Shown: positions 11,243 through 21,800 of the stretch, piece after piece
Position numbering within the stretch: position 1 is the stretch's first letter
Layout of the letters: every line of letters starts with the position of its first letter
Origin: Isoperla grammatica
Taxonomy: Eukaryota > Arthropoda > Insecta > Plecoptera > Perlodidae
DNA length: 64,000 nucleotides
Assembly: GCA_945910005.1 (NCBI GenBank)
Contig: OX246746.1
Location: forward strand, 22,395,095 to 22,459,094
Reading direction: 5' to 3'
The notes under the pieces: model-generated
The model's database searches: none
What the model was told of the DNA's origin: nothing
Seen by the model: the letters and a program-made list of their open reading frames with translations, nothing else
Position numbers and translations under genes: made by a program

Positions 11243-11503
11243 TGAAGAGCAAAGGATACTTCTACGCGAAATACCGCAGAAAGTTTTCATTTTTAAATTA
11301 TATCTCAAGATTGAAACACAAAATCGAAAATCTGAGTAATCATAGCGCTGTGGTTTGATAAGCCCTACAGACTGAATTATAAATGTATCGAACATTATAA
11401 TCAGTATGACTGTGATACTTATTTCATTGGTAATTTAATGGAATAAAAATCACAGTCATCCTGATTATAATGTTAAATACATTTGTCATTCAGTCTGTAG
11501 GGC
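11243..11503. mobile_element. Second copy of the inverted-repeat element seen at 2.7-4.3 kb
   Basis: AAGGATACTTCTACG, TCTCAAGATTGAAACACAAA and CATAGCGCTGTGGTTTG match the arm at 2698-2835 and the complement of the one at 4145-4300. The hairpin TATAATCAGTATGACTGTGA pairs with ATCACAGTCATCCTGATTAT across about 30 bp. This copy lacks the hAT and LINE insertions and shows what the uninterrupted loop looks like. Its right arm is truncated. Confidence 0.75.
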
Positions 11504-11573
11504 CACTCTCTTCCTCCTATACAGCCTCTATAGAATGCAGCCGTGCGCAAGCGTTCAATGAGAGTTAGTTTCA

Positions 11574-12234
11574 CCATTGGGTATGAAATATATATTTTAT
11601 ATATTTCATACCCAATGGTTTCACTACTGGATACGTCGATAAACTGACGGACGGACCGACGAAACTCGTGTGGCTATGGTTGGTCGTGCTAAGAGTAGAC
11701 GTACAGTGACGTAGATGATCGCGATGCGACGTCGACGTAGGCGGAACCGTCGGGGGAACAGAGGGTACTCCGCGTCTCGGCTTCTCGCTTACTGGGAACA
11801 TGAAACAATATATTATTGACACTGACACGGTTTCACACACCATTTAAAACAATACAAAAAAATATCATTTTTTTGGAATAAAATAGATCGAACTTTGTTC
11901 ATATAATGAGTTTAATGTTAAAAAAAAAAACATATTTCGTTCGTTACCAAATTTAGAATTTTGGAGCAATATGTATTTTGAAGTTTAATCTTTACTAGTT
12001 TGAGACATAATTTTTCAAATTTTATATTTTTTTCCTAAACATAATAAATAATAAGAATAAAATAGATCGAAATTTCTTCATAAAACGTGTTCAATGTAGA
12101 AACAACTATTTGTTTCTTTACAAAATTTAGAGTTTTGGAGCAATACCTAGTTTAAGTTGAAACTTTGCTAGTTTGACACTTTATTTCTTAAGTTTTATAT
12201 CTTTTCCTATACATAATAAACGTTTTTATGTACG
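11574..12234. repeat. Short palindrome and a 179-bp direct duplication
   Basis: CATTGGGTATGAAATATATA and its complement face each other at 11574-11618, a near-perfect 44-bp hairpin. At 11877 and 12056 the same sequence starts (AATAAAATAGATCGAA), giving two diverged 179-bp tandem copies that both contain ATTTAGA(A/G)TTTTGGAGCAAT. Confidence 0.7.
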
Positions 12235-12431
12235 TTAACGTATCGTATCTGTAATACACAGAAATCGATTTTGGATGACACTATCATTATTGAGTTATTT
12301 CACACACCAATTTTCAATCTACAGTACAACTACAAACTAAACGATATCAGTCCTGTGATTTCCTATATTTTCAATTCGATATCTTTCCATACAAGAGTTA
12401 CCATAATCGAGAGAAGAGAAGAATAAGCAAA

Positions 12432-12730
12432 AATATTACATGAAAAAAATATTTTTTTTTTTAAAACAACGCTTATATTTAAATGCACTAAAAAGTAAAA
12501 AATAAATTTTCGCCCAACTAATTTTTGCCTCACTCGGAAAATAAAAGCGTTGGGCGCTTTCAGTATTGACATAGATTGCAGTATTCTGCTGTTTATGCAG
12601 GGAAAGCGCCCAACGCTTTTATTTTCCGAGTGAGGCAAAAATTTGTTGGGCAAAAATTTATTTTTTACTTTTTAGTGCATTTAAATATAAGCGTTGTTTT
12701 TAAAAAAATATATTGTTTTCATGTAATATT
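12432..12730. repeat. Long palindrome (~300 bp), foldback element
   Basis: The arms at about 12432-12560 and 12603-12730 are reverse complements with few mismatches. Landmarks are AATATTACATG / CATGTAATATT at the ends, ACAACGCTTATATTTAAATG / its complement, and AAAGCGTTGGGCG / CGCCCAACGCTTT nearest the ~45-bp loop. There is no coding capacity. ATATAAGCGTTGT recurs at about 13999 at the far end of the adjacent tandem array, so palindrome and array may be parts of one larger element. Confidence 0.88.
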
Positions 12731-12769
12731 ATTTTATACTTTTTAGTCTTGAAGAATCTTGCAATCGTA

Positions 12770-13990
12770 TATATATCGAATATTGATTAATTAATTATGA
12801 TGGTTTAATTGATTATTTAGTAAATACGACAATTGATTCATGTATTGTCATTAAGAATACGTCTGTGTGCAAACTTTCAGCTCAATTCGACGTTCGAAAG
12901 TGAGTGTTTTATCGATCCCCATACAAAACATCAATTAATTAATTATGATGGCTTAATTGATTATTTAGTAAATATGACAATTGATTTATGTATTGTCATT
13001 AAAAATACGTCTGTGTGAAAACTTTCAACTCGATTCGACGTTGGGAAGTGGGTGAAACATCGATTCCCCTATAAAACATCAATTAATTATGATGAATTAA
13101 TTGACGTTTTTTAGTAAATATGACAATTGATACGTGTATTGTCATTAAGAATACGTATGTGTGAAAACTTTCAGCTCAATTCGACGTTCGGAAGTGGGTT
13201 AAACATCGATTCCCATATAAAACATTAATCCATTATGATGAATTAATTGAATTTGTAGTGAATATGACAATTGATTCGTGTATTGTCATTAAAAATACGT
13301 CTGTTTGAAAACATTCAGCTCAATTCAACGTTGGAAACTGGGTAAAATATCGATTTCCATATAAAACATCAATTAATTAATTATGATGAATTAATTAATT
13401 ATTTAGTAAATAAGACAATTGATTCGTGTATTGTCATTAAACATACGTCTGTGTGAAAACTTTCAGCTCAATTCAACGTTGGAAAGTGGGTGAAATATCG
13501 ATTTCCATATAAAACATTAATTAATTAATTATGATGAATTAATTGACAATGAAGTAAATATGACAATTGATTCGTGTATTGTCGTTTAGAATACGTCTGT
13601 GTGAAAACTTATAACTCGATTTGACGTTGGAAAGTGGGTTAAACATCGATTTCCATATAAAACATTAATTAATTAACTATGATGAATAAATTGACAATTT
13701 AGTAAATATGACAGTTGATTCATGTATTGTCATTAGAGGTACTTTTGTGTAAACAATTTTAGCTTGATCGGATATTTAGAAGTAGGTGGAATATCGATTC
13801 AAAGATTCATCGATTTCCATGTAAAACATTAATTAATTAATTATGATGAATTCATTGACAATTTAGTAAATATGACAGTTGATTCATGTATTGTCATCAG
13901 GAATACGTCTGTGTAAAAAATTTCAGCTTGATCGGACATCTAAAAGTAGGTGGAATATCGATTCAAAGATTCCGTCCAGACAAACAAGGC
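12770..13990. repeat. Tandem array of eight ~147-bp units
   Basis: Each unit contains ATTGTCATTA, AATACGTCTGTGTG, TTTCAGCTCAATTCGACGTT and an ATCGATT...AATTAATTA stretch. The ATACGTCTGTGTG landmark recurs near 12860, 13008, 13154, 13300, 13446, 13594, 13741 and 13904, giving spacings of 145-148 bp and one of about 163 bp. Copies are diverged, so the array is not newly expanded. Arrays of this kind are known inside Helitron-like and other non-autonomous animal elements; assignment to such a class is inference. Confidence 0.9.
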
Positions 13991-14184
13991 AAGTTAATAT
14001 AAGCGTTGTAATAAAAAAAGAGAAGAAGAAAAGAAGAAGAAAGATGAAGAAGAGTAAGAAGAGATAAGAGAGAGAAGAGTTAACATAATGTCGTTCATGT
14101 AATATATAAATGACCTTAACTCATAAAATTGATTTACGAAGGGGGAGAATAACGACCCCCCCCCCCCCCCCGTGGGAAACTCAC

Positions 14185-14388
14185 CCCCTTGTCTTCATGT
14201 CCAACTCAGCGACCTGTATCTTAGATACATATAGATGATCGTTACACCAGAAGAAACACAGCGACCTCGGTTGTAGGACGTCCATATCATACTCCCAGTA
14301 GAAATCCACTTCGTTGACTTTACCCACGTCCATAGGGTGTGTTACAACAAAACTCCTAGACTGTCCGTGCTGCAGCTTCACGTAGCCC
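14185..14388 (-). CDS. Orphan exon, lipase-like PLAT domain end (tentative)
   Basis: On the minus strand an acceptor (GTGTTACAG, or CTTCTTCACAG 39 bp earlier) precedes an open frame that ends at a consensus GTGAGT donor. The exon reads GYVKLQHGQSRSFVV, HPMDVGKVNEVDFYWEYDMD and LYVSKIQVAELD. The pattern D-V-G-x-(5)-F-x-W, then a V-x-K-I-x-V strand, resembles the second half of the PLAT/LH2 domain that closes secreted triglyceride lipases. No other lipase exon is seen on either side. It could be a lone exon of a gene extending beyond the window, or a duplicated fragment caught in repeat DNA. The family call is by resemblance only. Confidence 0.45.
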
Positions 14389-14681
14389 CTGTAACACGAT
14401 GTAACACGGTAACACGTAGCATTCTCCCTGTGAAGAAGTAAATGGTGATTTTGGAGCCGTCCTAGCAACAAAGCCCTCAATAAATTCAAAGTTGTTCTGA
14501 ATCGGCCTTGTTGATTCTGGCATTTGTCAGCAGGTGTTCGCACTGTTCAATCACTGATTCATATGTTTCGTATTTGAAATATCGATCTTTGATTGGTAAT
14601 CGCTCACTCGTCGATGGTGTTCGAAACCTACAGGTTGGTTTAGTCACTTTAAATTGAAGTCCCCCACTGCAAATCAGTTTA

Positions 14682-14682
<1 letters not shown>

Positions 14683-14728
<46 letters not shown>

Positions 14729-14870
14729 CTTTATTTATCACATCACCAGATGGCAGGTACATTATTAGTCTACAGCACCAAAGGTGATCCTCACCTCTTA
14801 GGTGCTGCAACCACACATTACAAAATATGACATTACAAAGATTTTACACATTACAAAGATAATTACATTT
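14683..14870 (-). mobile_element. LINE 3' end with (AAT)n tail
   Basis: The plus strand shows (ATT)n at 14683-14728. Read on the minus strand, a short 3' UTR (CACCTAAGAGGTGAGGATCA, CATCTGGTGATGTG) ends in AATAAAGATAATAATAAT, a poly-A signal followed by a microsatellite tail as in LINEs. The copy is 5'-truncated and non-coding. Confidence 0.6.
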
Positions 14871-14930
14871 TAAAAAGATTTTACATATCACAAAGATTAT
14901 TATATTACACATAAATCAAATATAGTTGAA

Positions 14931-15034
14931 TTCATGACACCGCGTGGCCCTGCGGTGCGACGCGGTACGAACCCGGGCCAACCCAAAACACCCGCACCGC
15001 ATCGCAGGACCACGCAATGTCATAAATTCTACAT
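14931..15034. repeat. Imperfect GC-rich inverted repeat
   Basis: GAATTCATGACACCGCGTGG and CCTGCGGTGCGACGCGG are matched in complement by CCGCACCGCATCGCAGG and CCACGCAATGTCATAAATTC about 30 bp later. It lies just upstream of the LINE ORF1 start. It may be a small foldback element or part of the LINE 5' UTR. Confidence 0.55.
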
Positions 15035-15073
15035 AAAACAATTATAGCAATAAAGCTTGGTAAACTAAAGTGT

Positions 15074-15868
15074 TTGAGAATAGGCTTGAAGTGGACCAGC
15101 AGATGTTTAAACATGTGTAAGATGTTAGAGAGCGAGGTTAGAGAGTTTCTCGAGGTTCACAAGCAGAGCAACTACACAAGCACAACTCCTATAGCCGCCA
15201 TCTTCGAAAACGAACTGGCATCGTCGAGGTCGACCACCAAGGGAAACAACGACGATGCGGATGTCGAATCAGCACCAGTAGGCCTTGCCGATGATTTCCA
15301 CAAGTCGTTCGCTGAGTTCAAAGCGGCCTATGCTGAGCGAATGAGTGGGTTCCAAAACCAAATCAGTGGCATGTTGAAAACCATAGCATCGCTCAGTGAG
15401 AGGGTTGAAGACCTGGAGCAATATAGCCGGAGGAATTGTCTCCTAGTTCACGGCATCACCGAGTCGGCCAAGGAAGACGTCTACAAAACGGTGGTAGACA
15501 TTGTCAACAATAATCTAGATGTCAAACTTCGACCGATGGATTTGGACCGTTGCCATAGACTCGGCGCCCCTGCACGTCAAGGACAGGCCAGCAAACGACC
15601 TATTATTGTCAAATTCGTGTGCTACCAGGACAGGGAGGCGGTTTGGATGGCCAAGAGGCGGCTGAAGGGCAGCGGCCTCGTCATCACCGAGTCTCTCACC
15701 CAGCAGCGCCAGGAACTCTTCAGGGCGGCACGTGACAAGGTCGGCATGCACAAATGCTGGACGCGTGATGGAAAGATTGTGATACTGCGCGATGGAGGGA
15801 AACGGTCCCTAATAACAAACTTTTCCCAACTCAACAATATAACTAAAATATGTGAACCAACGTTTTGA
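15074..15868 (+). CDS. LINE ORF1 protein, 264 aa
   Basis: Nucleic-acid-binding first ORF of a non-LTR retrotransposon. Residues about 70-122 form a probable coiled coil (DDFHKSFAEFKAAYAERMSG through SLSERVEDLEQYSRR). The RRM-like start NCLLVHGI follows, then DLDRCHRLG, KRPIIVKFVCYQDR and ITESLTQQRQELFRAAR. This is the usual layout of ORF1 in L2/CR1-type and related LINEs. It is intact and markedly more GC-rich than the ORF2 downstream. About 250 bp, including a long (ATT)n, separates the two, so common origin is likely but not proved. The start is the first ATG of the frame; the true start could be a later methionine. Confidence 0.82.
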   Translation: MRIGLKWTSRCLNMCKMLESEVREFLEVHKQSNYTSTTPIAAIFENELASSRSTTKGNNDDADVESAPVGLADDFHKSFAEFKAAYAERMSGFQNQISGMLKTIASLSERVEDLEQYSRRNCLLVHGITESAKEDVYKTVVDIVNNNLDVKLRPMDLDRCHRLGAPARQGQASKRPIIVKFVCYQDREAVWMAKRRLKGSGLVITESLTQQRQELFRAARDKVGMHKCWTRDGKIVILRDGGKRSLITNFSQLNNITKICEPTF

Positions 15869-15973
15869 GGATATCTTGAGGATTCACAGCAAGCTTATAA
15901 CTTATTGACTCGTTATACTACGAGATTACAGATTATTAAATAAGATTATTCTTTATTTTTATTGTTATCTTTA

Positions 15974-16065
<92 letters not shown>

Positions 16066-16106
16066 TTATTATTATTACTATTATAATAATTATTATTATT
16101 ATTATC
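15974..16106. repeat. (ATT)n microsatellite
   Basis: An almost uninterrupted ATT/TTA repeat of about 130 bp lies between the two LINE ORFs. It creates an apparent poly-Asn frame on the minus strand that is not a gene. Confidence 0.95.
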
Positions 16107-16122
16107 AATCCTAGAATTTAAA

Positions 16123-18831
16123 ATGACACACTGGTCAGATTTAGAGGAACTAAAAGAAATAATAGAATGTAAGCGAGTTACCAACTATAGTAACTGCAAA
16201 ACAATACTCTCAACGACAGGATTTTCAATATTTCATTTAAATATACGAAGCATAAATAAAAATTTTGATGAACTCTGTGTTATCCTACAAAATGCTAACA
16301 TCAATTTTGATCTTATCATTCTCAGTGAAGCACACATTAATGATAATACACACATCAATGCTTCCTTGCAAGGATATGACATGTACTGCAGCCAGGTAAA
16401 TTTGTTGAAAAATGATGGAGTAGTAGGTTTTGTAAAGAAAAAATATGTCACTACTCAATTAGAAACAAATATTGATGACTGCAATACCCTATCTCTATTA
16501 ATTAGCAATACTGAAACAAATACGTCTATTCCGGTATTGGGCATCTACAGATCTCCATCATACACGAATGTAACTAGATTCGTTAATACATTAGACATGT
16601 ACATTGAGAGATTACCATATAAGAACAAACCTATAATAACTGGCGATATTAATATTAATTTACTTATAAACAACCAAGCTACGAATGAATATCTTAATAT
16701 GCTGTATGGGATAGGATATGAATCTTACGTGAATATAGAAACTAGACCAGATTCTGGATCATGCCTTGATCATATATTTTTGCCCCCATCGCTTAACAGT
16801 AAGCCAATTACACATTCTACAATGGTGGTTGAAACATACATCACGGACCATTTCGCTACACTTCTTGATTTAAATAACATAAATTCCAACCCGATTCTGA
16901 AATATGCTGACAGCCCTAAAATAATAATTGACTATGATGTATTGGAAATGTCTCTAAAGGAAGAACAGTGGACTAATATGAAAGAATGCACAGATGTTAA
17001 TACTGCAACTGAATGTTTCATTGATTGTCTAAACAAACACATAAATAACTCAAAAATAGCTGCTCCAAAAAGTAACGCTAAGAAAAAAAAGATAAAGGAA
17101 TGGATTACCTCTGGTCTCGTAACGTCCATAAGGGAAAGAGACAGACTTAGGAAACTAGTTATCAAACATCCAAACAACGACACGTTGAAACTATATTATA
17201 CCAATTATAGGAACAAACTAACGTCTCTGATAAAAACAACAAAACATGATTACTATAAACGAAAACTGGCAAACACAAACCAACCTAAAGCAATGTGGAA
17301 TATTATAAATCAAATAACTGAGAGCAATAGGCATTCCAAGACGGAAATTGTATCAATTGACGATAACGGACAAACCCTGTTCACTAAACAATCACCAAAA
17401 CTTGTAAGTAATACGTTTAACAATTTCTTTGCTAACATTGGGAAGAATCTAGCGGACAAAATCTCTAGTAATATTAAAAATCACTACCATGCGACCACTC
17501 AACCTTCACGGAATCTACAAAAATCATTCTACTTAAAGCCGGTGACTTGCAATGAAATAATTATACAACTAAGTAAACTAAAAAACGACTCTGCACCCGG
17601 AAATGATGAAATCACAGTAAAAACACTAAAAACCATCCACAAATATATTGCGCCTCCTATAACTTACTTAATAAACTGGAGCTTCGAATCAGCAACCTTT
17701 CCAAGTATACTAAAAACGGCCATAGTGCAACCAATTTTTAAAGGGGGGGACAAACAAAAACTTACCAACTACAGACCTATTTCAATTATAAGTAATATCA
17801 CCAAAATCTTTGAAAAATGCATAAAATCAAAACTAATGAATTACCTTGAAGAGAATAATTTAATATCAAATAACCAATATGGCTTTAGAAGCAAGATGGG
17901 TACGGAAGATGCCATATATGAACTGACAAGGGTATTAACAGAATCGTTAGATGCTAATCGTAAAGTACTGGCTATTTTCTTAGATCTAGCTAAAGCCTTC
18001 GATACTGTCAACCATACTAAACTTCTTAATAAAATGGAACGCATTGGTATTCGAGGTACACCCTTAAACCTCTTTCGAAGCTATCTTGCTAATCGAACTC
18101 AGTATGTGAAGATTCGAAACACCCTCAGCAATGCTTGTACTATCACGTGTGGAGTACCCCAAGGCACCGTATTAGGACCTGCGCTCTTTATAATTTACAT
18201 AAATAGTTTACTAAACAAAAATTATGCTAATCATATAATTTCGTACGCTGACGACACAGTATTATTATTCACAGCTGAAGACTGGGAAACCGTGTTCCAA
18301 GCTGCAAAAATAGGATTTGAGTATACAAAATCATGGCTAAACAACAACTTACTAACTCTTAATATTGATAAAACTAAATTTATTCCATTTTCTATCAATA
18401 AGTTACATAATTCTGTAAAAGACCATTTTAGTTATCTAGCAGACATACAATACACCACAGAAATTAAGTACCTAGGAATAATAGTAGATTGTTATCTAAA
18501 GTGGGATAAACACATACAATTTACTACTAACAAGCTACGCAAAATAGTCTACAAATTTTATCAACTTCGAAACATCCTTGACAGAGACACGCTAAAATTA
18601 ACATATATGGCATTTGCACAGTCCATCCTTCAATATGGCGTTGTAGGATGGGGTACTTGTTACTCAAGTCACTTACATACCCTAGAAATTATGCAACGGA
18701 AAATTATAAAGAAAGACGAGATTACCCAACTGCAAATATATTCAACGAATTTAGCGTACTTACCTTACGACAAATTATTGCCAAAACAATACTTAACTTC
18801 CATTTTAAAAACTCCATTAAATATAAAATAA
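16123..18831 (+). CDS. LINE ORF2: endonuclease and reverse transcriptase (frameshifted end)
   Basis: Catalyses target-primed reverse transcription of the element. The N-terminal AP-like endonuclease shows FHLNIRSINKNFDEL, IILSEAHI, LGIYRSPSY, ITGDININ, SGSCLDHIFLP and TDHFATLLDL. The RT domain shows NYRPISIISNITKIFEKCI, NNQYGFR, AIFLDLAKAFDTVNH (about residue 619), GVPQGTVLGPALFI, the catalytic YADD at 708-711 and KYLGIIVD. The frame runs 902 codons, but the last ~40 residues are out of register: the natural continuation (RRDYPTANIFNEFSVLTLRQ) lies in the +2 frame from about 18707. One small indel near 18710 has therefore inactivated the C-terminus. The motif set suits a CR1/Jockey-group LINE; the clade is not resolved. 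Confidence 0.93.
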   Translation: MTHWSDLEELKEIIECKRVTNYSNCKTILSTTGFSIFHLNIRSINKNFDELCVILQNANINFDLIILSEAHINDNTHINASLQGYDMYCSQVNLLKNDGVVGFVKKKYVTTQLETNIDDCNTLSLLISNTETNTSIPVLGIYRSPSYTNVTRFVNTLDMYIERLPYKNKPIITGDININLLINNQATNEYLNMLYGIGYESYVNIETRPDSGSCLDHIFLPPSLNSKPITHSTMVVETYITDHFATLLDLNNINSNPILKYADSPKIIIDYDVLEMSLKEEQWTNMKECTDVNTATECFIDCLNKHINNSKIAAPKSNAKKKKIKEWITSGLVTSIRERDRLRKLVIKHPNNDTLKLYYTNYRNKLTSLIKTTKHDYYKRKLANTNQPKAMWNIINQITESNRHSKTEIVSIDDNGQTLFTKQSPKLVSNTFNNFFANIGKNLADKISSNIKNHYHATTQPSRNLQKSFYLKPVTCNEIIIQLSKLKNDSAPGNDEITVKTLKTIHKYIAPPITYLINWSFESATFPSILKTAIVQPIFKGGDKQKLTNYRPISIISNITKIFEKCIKSKLMNYLEENNLISNNQYGFRSKMGTEDAIYELTRVLTESLDANRKVLAIFLDLAKAFDTVNHTKLLNKMERIGIRGTPLNLFRSYLANRTQYVKIRNTLSNACTITCGVPQGTVLGPALFIIYINSLLNKNYANHIISYADDTVLLFTAEDWETVFQAAKIGFEYTKSWLNNNLLTLNIDKTKFIPFSINKLHNSVKDHFSYLADIQYTTEIKYLGIIVDCYLKWDKHIQFTTNKLRKIVYKFYQLRNILDRDTLKLTYMAFAQSILQYGVVGWGTCYSSHLHTLEIMQRKIIKKDEITQLQIYSTNLAYLPYDKLLPKQYLTSILKTPLNIK

Positions 18832-18855
18832 TTAGTCATACACATTGTACAAGAG
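18707..18855 (+). pseudogene. Frameshifted C-terminal end of LINE ORF2
   Basis: The +2 frame reads RRDYPTANIFNEFSVLTLRQ, IIAKTILNFHFKN and HTHCTRA, the usual LINE sequence after the RT thumb. It continues almost to the UNC80 exon at 18856 with no LINE 3' UTR or tail, so the element is truncated at its 3' end. This is unusual for a LINE, since target-primed copies usually lose the 5' end. Confidence 0.7.
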
Positions 18856-21800
18856 CAACGGTGGAGTATGGCTTTATCTTCAATGGGACATTCACAAACA
18901 TCAGCGCAAAGCCTCCAGTCCATTGCCGCGGAGAGAGATACCAGTAAGTAGAATGCCGGACACTGACTCAGTTCAATTGCTTTCTGACACTCTTTTCTTC
19001 TTTGTGGCAGTTAAAACTATCAGAAACCATGCTTTACTCTGGGTCAAAGACTATTAATATTTACGATTGTAATTCAAAAATAAATTAGTCGCAAAGCCAG
19101 TATAATCCTCACAAGTCAAGAAAAGTATGTCTTTGTACTCTCCACCATTCATAACATCATTATTTACACACAAAAATAAACAAAAACAGTTGTGATTATG
19201 AGAGTAGCAATTTTATTTTATTTAGAGTGGGATTTCTTTAGGGTTGTTGTGAGGAATTCTGTACAAGGAACTCCTGAGCGATCCATGGACAAACTTGAGA
19301 TTCCACGTTGCAGTAAATTTTAAAGGGACCAGCTATGTTAAATATTTGCATAAATATATTTTGAAGTTATAGTAAAGATATTGAAAAAAAGTTTTAGGAT
19401 ATTTCAGGCGAGTGTGTCTATGACGTCATCTTGATCTAACACACGGGGTTCCAACAAACTCAGAAAAGTAAAACGGGACTAAGTGAAACAAACAATTTTA
19501 TCAAATACACTGGTTCGTGAAGTATCGTAATGTAAAAAATATAAACTTTTGTTCTTTTAAATGATCGATTCTAGCAGCTACAGTGAACATCAGTCTGCCT
19601 GTTCTTAAAACAGTACACAATGAAACGGAAATACCAACTTATATACCGTACTATAATAGTCCTCCCTTGAACTTGACTGGAAACGCTCTCCCGGGCTGAA
19701 CACTGTTGAGCAACTGAGATAATTTGAATAGGCCTACATGAGTAAAACGCGTGTGCCCGAGGGCTGCGGTGATACAGTCGATGTCCGATGACAAGTGGTC
19801 AACCTTATATTCTCATATATTGATCTCATAAAGCCATGCAGATCATTTTGGGATAGACGATGATTCATGTAATTTATGATGTTCCAGATTGTGTTTAATA
19901 TATTTTCCCTTAATTAAATTGTAATTATTGGATGGACAAACATACAAAAGTATCAAGTACCATACATTACATAACAACTGATCTCTCAATCCTGTTCACC
20001 GAAACTGTTTTAACTATCTGTTTCTTCCAGTTGCTTGCCCTTCTTCAGGTGTCCCGACTGAGCGTAAGATCAGCTTTGTCCTCCATGAGCCCGACAATGA
20101 GTCAGAGGGTAGCAGTAACACGACTCTCACGATGCAAGGGGAGGAGTGCAAGGTTTGTGTCTTAGCTTATACTCTTCTTTGTTAGTGAATCATAGTCTTA
20201 CATCTGTAGTGATGAGAGGTTCAGTAGCACGACTCTCACAATGCGAGGGGAACAGTGCAAGGTTTGTGTCTTAGCTTATACTCTTCTTTGTTAGTGAATC
20301 ATAGTCTTACATCTGTAGTGATGAGAGGTTCAGTAGCACAAAGGGTGAATAGTAAAAGATATGTGAACCAAATATTAAAAAACAATCTTAGTTCACATTC
20401 AGTAGTTTTGAGATAAACAAAAAAAAACATTCTACACTCTTTGTGTTTTGGTTAAAATTAATTTTTATTTTTAAAAATGTTTTTAGTTATCTTCTGTTAA
20501 AGGCTCTTAAACCCAAACATACATGTATAGAGTCTATAGACCGATGAAAAACAATCGTAGTTTTAAATGAATACTTGAGAGTAAAACGGTTTTTAAAACC
20601 TACTTAAGAAAGTTACATTTAAGTTTGTCGATAGAGGTGCTGTCTCAGTGGTAAGATCCGAGACTCTTATTCGGGAGATCCTCGGTTCGATACCGTCCAC
20701 CGGCAATCCTGACTGAATGATTTGTCCGAGGTTTTCCTCAGTCACAAGGCTAATAATGCTGGGATTGAGTCATCTAACAGTCCTCTGACATTCCTTCCTA
20801 ATATTTCAATTACCGCAATACTTATAGTCACCTAAAGAGTGAAGACGGACATGAATTGTCTCTGGGCAGGTTTCCTACAAAAATTAGGAAAGTTTCAGTC
20901 AAGTGGCTGTTGCGACATTTCCTAATTAACTTGCAAGATGTTGTCGTCACGGATTATGTAATAGGGAAGTGACGCGTGTGACAACTACCAACCTAAATCT
21001 AGTTGCATCCCGTTCTCTTGCCTAAAGTATTGTAGTGATAATATCGTTTGCCTGTTGTCAGACGTGGTGGGTTCGCTTTCCATTCACGGTCGGTGCAGTC
21101 AATGCAGTGGACAATAACAATACAGGTATCGGGAAATCCCGCAGTGAATACTGTTGAAATAGACCATGTGGAGCGACCGTCTTTTCTCAGAATTTTAGGG
21201 GACACCTTGCTTCTTACGGCGGGTCCAGTATATGTGTGTTTGTATTGCAGGATAACGTCCCTGAGGAGAAAAAGGGCGCTCGTCGAACTGTACCACAGAG
21301 CCGCCCCTTCCTTCTGCGTCGTGGTACGGCTGTGGCTACCACCGGCTCCTTCAAGAGAAGATCCCTCAAGCTACGACAAAGTGGCAAGGAAACTAAGGAG
21401 ATTGAATGTGATTGTGAGTTTTACATTCTCATGTTATATTGTCCATTCCCTTGCTAAAGCAACGAAAACATTGTGATCTAAGTACCATCAATCCCTACCA
21501 TTTTAAAATCTTACAGGAGAGGCCAGGTCATAATCTTTTATAACCCTGTATTTGTTATTAAGACTATGTTTTAAGAACATATTATAATATGTCAAAAATC
21601 TTATAGAATTAACTATCCATGACCTTCAAATATCTTAAAACTATGTGCCGTCATCGTTATATACATTGTTCTGTGTTTGTTAAAATATCGGATTTACACA
21701 AACACTAACACAAGTTTGACACATACACTTAAACTATATTGCTAAGCATTGTATACTTTATATTATTAGTGTTATTACGTTCTAGAGTTTTCGACCCCTT

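Noticed and set aside
12770..13990. CRISPR-like or coding interpretation of the 147-bp tandem units
   Set aside because: Whole units repeat without distinct spacers, and the frames are short and broken; this is a eukaryotic tandem repeat.
15936..16184. Poly-Asn frame on the minus strand
   Set aside because: It is the complement of an (ATT)n microsatellite.
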